Shown: positions 8,801-15,556 of the stretch, piece after piece
Layout of the letters: each line of letters begins with the position of its first letter
Position numbering within the stretch: the stretch's first letter is position 1
Source: Streptococcus parasanguinis
GTDB lineage: Bacteria > Bacillota > Bacilli > Lactobacillales > Streptococcaceae
DNA: 38,256 bases
Assembly: GCF_901875555.1 (NCBI RefSeq)
Contig: NZ_CABFMD010000008.1
Location: 1-38,256, forward strand
Reading direction: 5' to 3'
Notes under the pieces: model-generated
Told to the model about the DNA's origin: nothing
The model's input: the letters and a program-made list of their open reading frames with translations, nothing else
Database searches by the model: none
Translations under genes and position numbers: made by a program

Positions 8801-8829
8801 TTGACAGAAAGATGAAATCTTGATAGAAT
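8801..8829 (+). promoter_or_regulatory. rpsO promoter
   Basis: Consensus TTGACA (8801-8806), a 17-base spacer and TAGAAT (8824-8829), giving a leader of about 85 bases before rpsO. Confidence 0.9.
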
Positions 8830-8835
8830 AAGAAG

Positions 8836-8919
8836 GTCGAATAGACAACTAACTCTTTCTTGGTAGCAGGATATGCCAAACCTGCCACTCGGATAGAGCA
8901 TAAAGAAAAGGAGCTTATC
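8836..8919 (+). promoter_or_regulatory. rpsO 5' leader with overlapping alternative stems
   Basis: TTGGTA (8860-8865) can pair with TGCCAA (8874-8879). The loop sequence GCAGG (8866-8870) can pair with CCTGC (8881-8885). The two helices interlock, so they form either a tight pseudoknot or two mutually exclusive hairpins. S15 autoregulation through structured rpsO leaders is established in several phyla. That this is such a site is inference. Confidence 0.45.
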
Positions 8920-9189
8920 ATGGCAATCTCAAAAGAGAAAAAAAATGAAATCATTGCACAATACGCACGTCACGAAGGTGACACTGGTTCAGTAGAAGTA
9001 CAAGTTGCTGTCCTTACTTGGGAAATCAACCACTTGAACGAACACATCAAACAACACAAAAAAGACCACGCTACTTACCGTGGTTTGATGAAGAAAATCG
9101 GTCGCCGTCGTAACTTGTTGGCTTACCTTCGTACAAACGACGTTAACCGTTACCGTGAGTTGATCAACTCTCTTGGACTTCGTCGTTAA
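8920..9189 (+). CDS. rpsO: 30S ribosomal protein S15
   Basis: 89 residues, the exact family length. S15 binds 16S rRNA in the platform of the small subunit and nucleates binding of S6, S18 and S11. The conserved [18 protein letters not shown] segment and the C-terminal [27 protein letters not shown] block are intact. The start ATG 8920 has AAGGAG seven bases upstream; an open frame extends further 5' but covers the leader. It has its own strong promoter and structured leader, and a BOX-like element and terminator follow. Codon use is biased, as expected for a highly expressed gene. Confidence 0.98.
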   Translation: MAISKEKKNEIIAQYARHEGDTGSVEVQVAVLTWEINHLNEHIKQHKKDHATYRGLMKKIGRRRNLLAYLRTNDVNRYRELINSLGLRR

Positions 9190-9293
9190 TCTGCTCTATT
9201 TTCCACTTACGCTGCGTTGTCACCTTGCCTCGATATACTCAGGTATAATCTTCGGCTACGGTTCCTAGCATCGTAAGGTAAAATAGACCAGAT
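9190..9293. repeat. BOX-like intergenic element
   Basis: The arms (CTGCTCTATTTTCCACTTACG at the left, and its imperfect complement around 9268-9292) could fold into one long hairpin. The internal stretches GTCACCTTGCC and CTTCGGCTACGGTTCCTAG resemble pneumococcal boxA and boxC sequences as I recall them. The element sits between rpsO and its terminator and would be transcribed. Confidence 0.55.
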
Positions 9294-9322
9294 TTATCTC
9301 CCTTCGGGGAGATTTTTGTTTT
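9244..9322 (+). repeat. 79-bp direct repeat, copy A (boxC-like part plus terminator)
   Basis: Matches 10451-10530 with two substitutions and a one-base length difference in the T-run. Together with shorter shared blocks (9338-9380 with 10408-10450; 9473-9496 with 10533-10556) it brackets the cadD gene. Confidence 0.9.
9296..9318 (+). terminator. rpsO terminator
   Basis: ATCTCCC/GGGAGAT stem with a TTCG tetraloop and a T-run. It is duplicated at 10503-10525. Confidence 0.9.
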
Positions 9323-9706
9323 CAGAAGAAATATGGTACAATCTTCGGCTCGGCGTCTTGTCTAGAAACGTTTTATCCAGCAAGAATCATGATGCTAAGG
9401 GCGTTAAAAATCCGTATGAAAATAGGGAAAGGACACAGTGTTCGATGAACACAAGGAGTTTCATCTTTTTCACTAGGATTTTAGCCCGAGCTCAAATTAG
9501 CTCTCTGGATTCAGAGGGCTTTTTTATTGAGGTTTTATCGGTCACGATTTTGGAGACTACAAAAACTCAAATGGTAGCAGTCTGCAAGACCCCTCGGAGA
9601 GCCCACACTTTACGAAGTAAAGTATAGTGGGTCATACTTTACATGGAAGTAGTCATCGAATTCCCGTTAGAAATTACTTTGTAACTACGTTTTGAGGAGG
9701 AGTAAA
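9323..9706. other. Intergenic repeat-rich stretch upstream of cadD
   Basis: No protein gene is supported here. It contains an extended -10-like TGGTACAAT (9335-9343) and a 43-bp block shared with the 3' end of cadD (9338-9380). A terminator hairpin AGCTCTCTG/CAGAGGGCT with T-run lies at 9499-9525. A further inverted repeat around CCCACACTTTAC/GTAAAGTATAGTGGG lies at about 9602-9632. The first three could delimit a small RNA of about 180 nt. Confidence 0.5.
9499..9525 (+). terminator. Orphan intrinsic terminator
   Basis: A 9-bp stem AGCTCTCTG/CAGAGGGCT with loop GATT and six or more T residues. No protein gene precedes it since the rpsO terminator, so it ends either a small RNA or the remains of a lost gene. 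Confidence 0.75.
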
Positions 9707-9781
9707 ATGCTTTCCTACGTTCGACATTACCCACTAGCGATAGCTAAATTAATGTGTCTGTGCTTCCCTAAAATCTGCTGA
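9707..9781 (+). CDS. Short Cys-containing ORF upstream of cadD (24 codons)
   Basis: ATG 9707 is preceded by an excellent GAGGAGGAG at 5-base spacing and runs 24 codons to TGA. The C-terminus is MCLCFPKIC, giving three cysteines in nine residues. It ends 29 bases before cadD. A metal-sensing leader peptide is conceivable. It could equally be the broken start of another gene, and translation is unproven. Confidence 0.3.
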   Translation: MLSYVRHYPLAIAKLMCLCFPKIC

Positions 9782-9810
9782 TTTATTACTGACTAATACA
9801 GGAGTTTTTT

Positions 9811-10455
9811 ATGGGACAGACAATCATATCTGCTATTGGTGTTTATATTTCCACCAGTATCGATTATTTAATTATTTTAATTATTTTATTTGCACAGCTA
9901 TCACAGAATAAACAGAAATGGCATATTTATGCGGGGCAATATCTAGGCACAGGCTTACTCGTAGGGGCGAGTTTAGTTGCTGCTTATGTCGTCAATTTCG
10001 TGCCTGAAGCATGGATGGTTGGATTGCTTGGTTTAATCCCTATCTATTTAGGTATTCGCTTTGCAATTGTTGGAGAAGGTGAGGAAGAAGAGGAAGAAAT
10101 TATTGAAAGATTTGAACAAAGCAAGTCAAATCAACTGTTTTGGACAGTTACATTACTGACAATTGCGTCTGGCGGAGATAATTTAGGTATCTATATACCT
10201 TATTTTGCTTCGTTAGATTGGTCACAGACACTCGTGGCGTTGCTTGTGTTTGCAATCGGCATAATTATCTTTTGCGAGCTTAGTCGTGTGCTATCCTCTA
10301 TACCGTTCATATCTGAGACAATTGAAAAATATGAGCGAATCGTTGTGCCCTTAGTATTCATTACACTTGGACTATACATCATGTATGAAAATGGCACGAT
10401 AGAGCCTACAATCTTCGGTTCGTCGCCTTTTCTAGAACGGTTTTATCCAGTATAA
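9811..10455 (+). CDS. cadD: CadD-family cadmium resistance transporter
   Basis: 214 residues with about six hydrophobic segments. It matches the staphylococcal/streptococcal CadD family: an N-terminal GVYISTSIDYLIILI block, the GQYLGT and GLLGLIPIYLGIR blocks, and an A-S-G-G-D-N-[IL]-G-type motif (SGGDNLGIYIPYF, around 124-136). An acidic run sits around 89-96. CadD is thought to export Cd2+ or lower its uptake. The start ATG 9811 has CAGGAG six bases before it. The last 16 codons (from about 10408) lie in a block that also occurs at 9338-9380, so the native C-terminus appears to have been replaced by repeat sequence. The gene has no neighbouring cadC/cadX regulator and looks like an acquired single-gene insert. 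Confidence 0.85.
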   Translation: MGQTIISAIGVYISTSIDYLIILIILFAQLSQNKQKWHIYAGQYLGTGLLVGASLVAAYVVNFVPEAWMVGLLGLIPIYLGIRFAIVGEGEEEEEEIIERFEQSKSNQLFWTVTLLTIASGGDNLGIYIPYFASLDWSQTLVALLVFAIGIIIFCELSRVLSSIPFISETIEKYERIVVPLVFITLGLYIMYENGTIEPTIFGSSPFLERFYPV

Positions 10456-10530
10456 TCTTCGGCTAGGGTTCCTAGCATCGTAAGGTAAAATAGACCAGAT
10501 TCATCTCCCTTCGGGGAGATTTTTTGTTTT
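10451..10530 (+). repeat. 80-bp direct repeat, copy B (boxC-like part plus terminator)
   Basis: Near-identical to 9244-9322. It overlaps the cadD stop codon and provides cadD with a terminator (ATCTCCC/GGGAGAT, TTCG loop, T-run, 10503-10525). Confidence 0.9.
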
Positions 10531-10557
10531 GGCTAGGATTTTAGCCCGAGCTCAAAA

Positions 10558-10735
10558 AAGAGGCTGGGACAAAAATCCTAGCCTCTCAATTGTCTTTGGA
10601 GTGTCGATCAAGACGCAGTGGTTAAGTGGGCTCTACTACGCTGATTTCATCAGCTTTTACAGCCCTACTCAACTGTGCGGAGGTGGGACGACGAAATCGA
10701 ATTCTAACGAATGACCGATTTCTGTCCCACTCTCT
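10558..10735. repeat. Modular intergenic repeat, copy 2 (178 bp)
   Basis: It carries the same left module (GAGGCTGGGAC hairpin to AGACGCAGTGGTT) and right module (GTGCGGAGGTGGGAC to GTCCCACTCTCT) as 6121-6404. The core is different and shorter and includes the hairpin GCTGATttcATCAGC. The conserved ends and exchangeable core argue for a structured element rather than chance similarity. Confidence 0.8.
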
Positions 10736-10793
10736 GTTCCTTTTTGCATTTAGTAGCTAAAGATGATGGATTTGTCTGTATAAGTCGTTTTGG

Positions 10794-10822
10794 TTGACAG
10801 GTGTAATGATAGGAGTTACAAT
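10794..10822 (+). promoter_or_regulatory. Promoter of the DUF4649-trxA pair
   Basis: Consensus TTGACA (10794-10799), a 17-base spacer and TACAAT (10817-10822), 32 bases upstream of the first start codon. Confidence 0.9.
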
Positions 10823-10853
10823 GAACTTATAAAATGAAACAGAGGTTATCGCT

Positions 10854-11078
10854 ATGATTGATATTACTTATCTAGACGGTGCAAAACAAGAACGGGTCAT
10901 GCATTTTGATTCTTATGAAGAATTTGAGCGTTCCCAACAGGCCTGCCTAATCGGGGTTGTGGATTATTTTCCAGTGACAAAATTGACCTATAATGGTCAT
11001 GAGTTGGATTACCAAGGCACTTACGGAGATGTCTTCTTCTATTTGATGAAGCAAGACCTCGATCAATATAAAAACTAA
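10854..11078 (+). CDS. DUF4649 family small protein
   Basis: 74 residues, matching a short streptococcal family of unknown function (DUF4649) with the pattern ITYLDGAKQERV near the start, then SYEEFERSQQ and KLTYNGHELDYQGTYGDVFFYLMKQ. It is acidic and soluble, with no signal peptide or membrane segment. The start ATG is preceded by AGAGG. It is the first gene of a two-gene unit with thioredoxin (12-base gap), which suggests a link to thiol redox or stress. That link is contextual only. Confidence 0.85.
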   Translation: MIDITYLDGAKQERVMHFDSYEEFERSQQACLIGVVDYFPVTKLTYNGHELDYQGTYGDVFFYLMKQDLDQYKN

Positions 11079-11090
11079 AGGAGAAAAACA

Positions 11091-11405
11091 ATGGCAAAAG
11101 CAATTACAGACGCAACATTTGAAGCAGAAACGAAAGAAGGATTGGTCTTGGTGGACTTTTGGGCAACTTGGTGTGGTCCATGTCGTATGCAAGCTCCTAT
11201 CTTAGAAAAATTATCGGAAGAACTTTCGGAAGATGAGTTAAAAATCCTGAAAATGGATGTGGATGAAAATCCTGAAACAGCGCGTGCTTTCGGCATTATG
11301 TCCATCCCAACTCTTCTTTTCAAAAAAGATGGACAGGTGGTCAAACAAGTCGCAGGGGTACACACTGCAGCACAAATTAAGGCCATTTTAGCAGAGTTAA
11401 GTTAA
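11091..11405 (+). CDS. trxA: Thioredoxin
   Basis: 104 residues with the active site WCGPC at 27-31 and the cis-proline loop SIPTLLFKKDGQ. It is a cytosolic dithiol reductant for ribonucleotide reductase, peroxidases and methionine sulfoxide reductases, recycled by thioredoxin reductase. The start has AAGGAG seven bases upstream. It follows the DUF4649 gene in one transcript and is followed by two strong terminators. Confidence 0.96.
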   Translation: MAKAITDATFEAETKEGLVLVDFWATWCGPCRMQAPILEKLSEELSEDELKILKMDVDENPETARAFGIMSIPTLLFKKDGQVVKQVAGVHTAAQIKAILAELS

Positions 11406-11448
11406 AATTAATAGCACTCCCAGTAGTAAAATAGGAGTGCTATTTTAT
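11406..11448 (+). terminator. trxA terminator
   Basis: ATAGCACTCC/GGAGTGCTAT, 10-bp stem with a 13-base loop and T-rich tail. Confidence 0.88.
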
Positions 11449-11456
11449 ATTCAAAG

Positions 11457-11496
11457 AAAGAGCCCTGTTCTTTTAAACGAGGAACAAGGCTCTTTT
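11457..11496. terminator. Second, bidirectional terminator
   Basis: AAAGAGCCCTGTTC pairs with GAACAAGGCTCTTT (one G-T pair), flanked by A and T runs. It probably serves the convergent DUF2785 gene. Confidence 0.85.
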
Positions 11497-11570
11497 ATCA
11501 TCAATAATTCTTCTGTTTCGAGAAAAGTAACTTGAAATTTTTGGAGAGTTTTACATTCACAGTATCACAT

Positions 11571-12362
11571 TTAGTATTGAAAAGATTGAATAGTTTCTTT
11601 CAAGCCAGCTTGTAAAATGTTTCTTTGGTCTAGTTGGACATAGACTTCTAACAGACAAGATCTGAAGTTGGAAAATTTATAAAAATCTTCTCTTTCTTCT
11701 ATCGTAAAATCAACAGCTTTTATCCAAGAAGCTACCTGTTCTTGCTCTAACTTTCCCTGTAAAATAGGTTCATAAAGCACTCTCGCCAAGCGCCAATCCT
11801 CATCACTGGTAAAACGAATTGAAATTCTTTTAAAGATTTGGCCAAGTATGTTAAAGACTTCAGGAACTCTGTTTTTAGGAAAGTCTGGATGACAAGCCAC
11901 CTCTGTCAAGAGATCCGCTCCATGTGCAAAAGCGTGAACCCAACCATACTGGCTTGAAAAACCAGTTGTATCCTTTTCTTTTGAAAGATAGTATAAGCCT
12001 TGATGTAAAAGGACAGTACGGGTTTCCGCTTCTAACCCCTGATAAAAAATCGATTGCGGGTTGGCATCAACAGACAAGAGATTTGCATAAATCAATGCCC
12101 TAAACGAACGTTCAAGTGTAGGCAACCCTAGCTTATCAATCTCTTTTTCTACTCCTTTATCGGACGAAATCGTCTCAGCAATGAAATGAAATTGTTCCTG
12201 TGTAAACAGTTCTTCTTGAATCCCTCTAGCCAAGCTTGTAAAAACGAGATCATCGCGAATTTCTGGTGAGGGGTCTCCTAAATGTTTCAGCAACCACTGG
12301 ATTTCTTCTCGACAATAGCTTGGTTTTTCTTCTATTACTTTATTTTGTAATTCTTGATACAT
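11571..12362 (-). CDS. DUF2785 family protein
   Basis: 263 residues starting at ATG 12362 with AGAGG eight bases upstream; the GTG three codons earlier overlaps that site. It is mostly alpha-helical, with the family hallmark YGWVHAFAHGADLLTEVACHPDF around residues 140-163 and an early DPSPEIRDDLVFTSLARGI block. The two His residues of WVHAFAHG are conserved in what I recall of the family, but no reaction is known. The gene lies 54 bases downstream of pepF on the same strand, so read-through co-transcription is possible. Confidence 0.8.
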   Translation of the reverse strand: MYQELQNKVIEEKPSYCREEIQWLLKHLGDPSPEIRDDLVFTSLARGIQEELFTQEQFHFIAETISSDKGVEKEIDKLGLPTLERSFRALIYANLLSVDANPQSIFYQGLEAETRTVLLHQGLYYLSKEKDTTGFSSQYGWVHAFAHGADLLTEVACHPDFPKNRVPEVFNILGQIFKRISIRFTSDEDWRLARVLYEPILQGKLEQEQVASWIKAVDFTIEEREDFYKFSNFRSCLLEVYVQLDQRNILQAGLKETIQSFQY

Positions 12363-12416
12363 CCCTAGCACCTCTGCATTTATACTAGCTTATTTTAGAG
12401 TTAGCTGTAGAAGAGT

Positions 12417-14213
12417 TTATTCTCCCAACTCTTCACTATAAGCAATAATCTGATCCACAGTGTCTGAAAGGAATTGAATGGTGTCGCGAAGCGGTTTGTC
12501 TGTTGAAATATCTGCTCCGATAATCATAGCAGACTCAAGTGGAGTCTTGCTGCCGCCTGATTTGAGGAGCTCCAGCCAATCTTTGGCTCCGTTTTCGGAG
12601 TTCTTCAAGTGCAGGTAACCAGCTGTTGAGATAACCAATCCAGCTGAGTAGGTGTAGCTGTAAAGCCCCATGTAGTAGTGGCTTTGGCGCATCCAGGTCA
12701 AAGCCGCATCGTCATCGATTTCAACAGCGTCTCCCCAGAATTCGGTCAAGACTTCTTTCATGATGCTGTTAAGCTTGCTAGCGCCGAAGGTCCCACCTTC
12801 TTCGATCAGGGTGTAGACTTTGCGTTGGAAAGCCGCTTCCAGCAAGTGGGTGATGAAGTTGTGGAAGTAGGTGTCTGTCAAACGGTGAGCCAAGGCAAAG
12901 CGTTTTTGACGAGGATCGTCAAACTGGTGTTCCAAGTAGTCGCTAAGGAGGAGCTCGTTAAAGGTAGAAGGAGCTTCCACATAGTAGGTCGACATGTGGG
13001 CGTTGAAGTAGCTTTGGTTGTTGTCTGAGAAGATGAATTGACCAGAGTGTCCGATCTCGTGGATCAGGGTATAGACGTCGCTCAAGCGTCCTGTCCAGCT
13101 CATGAGGACATAAGGATGGACGCGGTATGGATCGGCCGCATATCCACCGGAATCCTTGCCTTCATTGGCCGCAAAGTCGACCCAACGTTCGGTTTGGTAG
13201 CGGGCAATTTCGCGAGAATATTCTTCGCCAAGAGGTGCCACAGATTTCATGACCAAGTCATAAGCATCATCAATGGTGACATCTGGGTTGAGCACACTGT
13301 CCAAGTCCAACTTCCAATCAGCAAAGGTCATTTTTTCAAGGCCGTTGACCTTGGCCACGTGTTTGAGGTATTTTTGAGCAACCGGAGCGAAGTCCTTCAT
13401 GATCAGATCGATCTGACGGTCAAACATGGCACGATCTACTTCCTGCTCAGCCAAGAGATAGTCAAAGACAGAATCATAACCTCGCATATCTGCGATTAGT
13501 TTTTCTGATTTGACTTGGGCTAGATAGGTAGCAGCCGCAGTGTTTTGGTGCTTGCGGAGGCCCTCTGAGAAAGAACGAAAGGCTTTTTCACGGACTTCTG
13601 CATTCTCATGGTTTTGGTAGAAGTTTTCATAGGTGACAAAGCTATTCTTGTAAACTTTTCCATCCACTTCAAAATCAGCCATTTCAAAGTCACCTGCCCG
13701 CATCTTGGTATAGATGTCTTGCGGTCCGTAGAAGACTTCACCAAGGTTAGTCAGAGTTTTTTCCACATCAGCTCCCAAGTAGTGAGCTTTTTTGATTTTA
13801 GCCTGACGAATGGCAAAAGTGAGGTGAGGGAGTTGGCCCAGGCGTTCAAGGACTTCTTCATCTGCTTCGACCAAGGCATCATCAAAGAAGGTTAGCTCTA
13901 CACTGGCCCAAGTTTCAAAATCCATCCCTGCTTGGGCAATTTCCGCAAAAGCTTCATCACCAAAGTCAGTCGTTTGAGGCATAAAGCTGTAGTTGCCAAT
14001 GTGGCTGAGCTGAATCTGAATCTGTTCAAAGATGGCAAAGGCAGCTTCAAAGTCTTCAAAGGTGTGGAGGTTGCCCTTGTAGTTACGGACAAATTCATTG
14101 ATTTCTTCACGGGTCTTTTCAATGGCACGCAAGAAGTCTTCCTGGTCTTGGTAGAGGGCTGTTAGGTCCCAGAGTTCGTTTTCAGGAAATTCAGAACGTT
14201 TCTTTAATTCCAT
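12417..14213 (-). CDS. pepF: Oligoendopeptidase F (M3B zinc metallopeptidase)
   Basis: 598 residues, full length for PepF. ATG 14213 has AAGGAG upstream; the ATG seven codons earlier was rejected. The zinc site HEIGH is at 385-389, and the third ligand region EAPSTFNE follows about 25 residues later. The N-terminal helical domain begins RSEFPENELWDLTALY, a family hallmark. The enzyme hydrolyses medium-length peptides in the cytosol, complementing Opp-type uptake in protein-derived amino-acid nutrition. PepB of group B streptococci, a close relative, is a possible alternative name. A TATAGT/TATACT-type -10 lies upstream. Confidence 0.94.
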   Translation of the reverse strand: MELKKRSEFPENELWDLTALYQDQEDFLRAIEKTREEINEFVRNYKGNLHTFEDFEAAFAIFEQIQIQLSHIGNYSFMPQTTDFGDEAFAEIAQAGMDFETWASVELTFFDDALVEADEEVLERLGQLPHLTFAIRQAKIKKAHYLGADVEKTLTNLGEVFYGPQDIYTKMRAGDFEMADFEVDGKVYKNSFVTYENFYQNHENAEVREKAFRSFSEGLRKHQNTAAATYLAQVKSEKLIADMRGYDSVFDYLLAEQEVDRAMFDRQIDLIMKDFAPVAQKYLKHVAKVNGLEKMTFADWKLDLDSVLNPDVTIDDAYDLVMKSVAPLGEEYSREIARYQTERWVDFAANEGKDSGGYAADPYRVHPYVLMSWTGRLSDVYTLIHEIGHSGQFIFSDNNQSYFNAHMSTYYVEAPSTFNELLLSDYLEHQFDDPRQKRFALAHRLTDTYFHNFITHLLEAAFQRKVYTLIEEGGTFGASKLNSIMKEVLTEFWGDAVEIDDDAALTWMRQSHYYMGLYSYTYSAGLVISTAGYLHLKNSENGAKDWLELLKSGGSKTPLESAMIIGADISTDKPLRDTIQFLSDTVDQIIAYSEELGE

Positions 14214-14543
14214 AGTGTTTCTCCTTTTGATCAAATAACTATACTAAGTATAGCAGAAAAAAGGGCAGAAACATAGAGGAGAGGGGAAAATGCTTGTGTA
14301 AAAATCTTGAAAAGAGGTGGAAAAAAGTTAAGATTAAAAAACTTAAGTCTAACCACTATATTTAGATAAGAAGTGGAATGAAATTTTGCTGATATACTAA
14401 GTACATCAGAGTATTGCATTTCATGCAATACTCAACACTAATGGCATTCAAGAATATAAGAGTTGTTTCATATTTTGTTGTTACAATGCTTATATTCTTA
14501 ATTTTAGTAAATTATAGCTAATTAGTGATAGAGGAGGTTGTAT
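14214..14543. other. Divergent intergenic region with two perfect inverted repeats
   Basis: It separates pepF (minus) from the coiled-coil membrane protein (plus). GAGTATTGCAT/ATGCAATACTC (14409-14433, loop TTC) is a perfect 11-bp palindrome without a T-tail. AAGAATATAA (14450-14459) and TTATATTCTT (14490-14499) form a second perfect repeat 30 bases apart, enclosing TTGT/ACAA. No protein gene was found. Confidence 0.6.
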
Positions 14544-15509
14544 ATGGAAACAAGAGAAGAAATTGTTTCGAAACTAGAACTAATTCGTGAGAATATTTTA
14601 GGATTTATTCAGGCACGTTCACGTCAAGTTACACTTGTTAATCAAATGAGAACAGCCAAATTGATTCAACAAGATGAATATAACGATAACACATTGTCTC
14701 ATAAATCTCTAAAACTTGCTTTTTCAATTATGGTATTTTCAAGTATTTCTATACTATTAGGGGATTTATTGTATGTCATCTTACTTGGTGCTGTGAATCG
14801 ATTAATCGGTGATATTATCTTTGAAGTTTTATTCTTATCAGGATTTTTATTTCTGTTGTATCGTCGTATGAAAGGTTCAAAAGATAGCTGGATTTATCCG
14901 GCGACACTGATTATGGGAGGGATCTTACTGGTATTCCCTCTACGGTTGCTTTTGACTCCCAATCCTATAACATTAATTCTACTTGGAGTATCAATTGTAG
15001 CCACCTATTTCATTATTCAAAATAAGCTGGAATTAATGATTGCGTTTGTGAATAAAGGTATTCGTAATAAAAATGAACAGCATTTAAGAGATTACCAAGC
15101 AGTGGTTGCAGAAAATCAACGATTAGAATTGGCCTATCAGCAAGAGGGACGTTTGATGGAAAATTTCCGAAATCAAGCTGTAGCAATTGGTCAAGGATGG
15201 TACCCTAAAGATTATTATGCACTAGATGCAGTGAACTATCTTATTCACGCGTTTAATAATTTCAAAGCAGATAATATAAAGGAAGCAATTAATCTATACG
15301 ATACATATTTAGACCGAGCAGCACGTCGAGCCTTTGAGGCAGAGATGATCGAACTTGAAAAAGAGCAGATTATTAATCAAGAACGAATGATCAAGCTTCA
15401 GGAACATGCAAATATTTTAAGCGCTAGACAAATTGCAGAAACACAAGAAGCAGCTGCTGCATCACGTGCTGTAGCAAGTGAACTTGAGAATATTCGTTAT
15501 GGAAGATAA
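14544..15509 (+). CDS. Membrane protein with C-terminal coiled coil, function unknown
   Basis: 321 residues starting at ATG 14544 with GAGGAGG six bases upstream. After a 60-residue hydrophilic N-terminus come about four hydrophobic segments in two pairs (residues about 63-110 and 122-168). A long charged helical tail (about 175-321) is rich in Glu, Gln and Ala and predicted to be coiled coil. No catalytic motif is recognised. It lies 47 bases upstream of the SEC10-type surface protein on the same strand, and no terminator is seen between them, so a shared transcript is likely. The gene is AT-rich compared with pepF. Confidence 0.7.
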   Translation: METREEIVSKLELIRENILGFIQARSRQVTLVNQMRTAKLIQQDEYNDNTLSHKSLKLAFSIMVFSSISILLGDLLYVILLGAVNRLIGDIIFEVLFLSGFLFLLYRRMKGSKDSWIYPATLIMGGILLVFPLRLLLTPNPITLILLGVSIVATYFIIQNKLELMIAFVNKGIRNKNEQHLRDYQAVVAENQRLELAYQQEGRLMENFRNQAVAIGQGWYPKDYYALDAVNYLIHAFNNFKADNIKEAINLYDTYLDRAARRAFEAEMIELEKEQIINQERMIKLQEHANILSARQIAETQEAAAASRAVASELENIRYGR

Positions 15510-15556
15510 GAAATCTGGGATAAATAGGTAGGGAAGAAAATAGAAGGAATATAATT

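Noticed and set aside
9316..9627. Plus-strand frame of 103 codons after rpsO
   Set aside because: It runs through the repeat blocks and a terminator, has no ribosome site and no family resemblance.
6121..10735. The two modular repeats as a CRISPR array or IS terminal repeats
   Set aside because: There are only two copies, no spacers and no transposase between them that belongs to the repeats.
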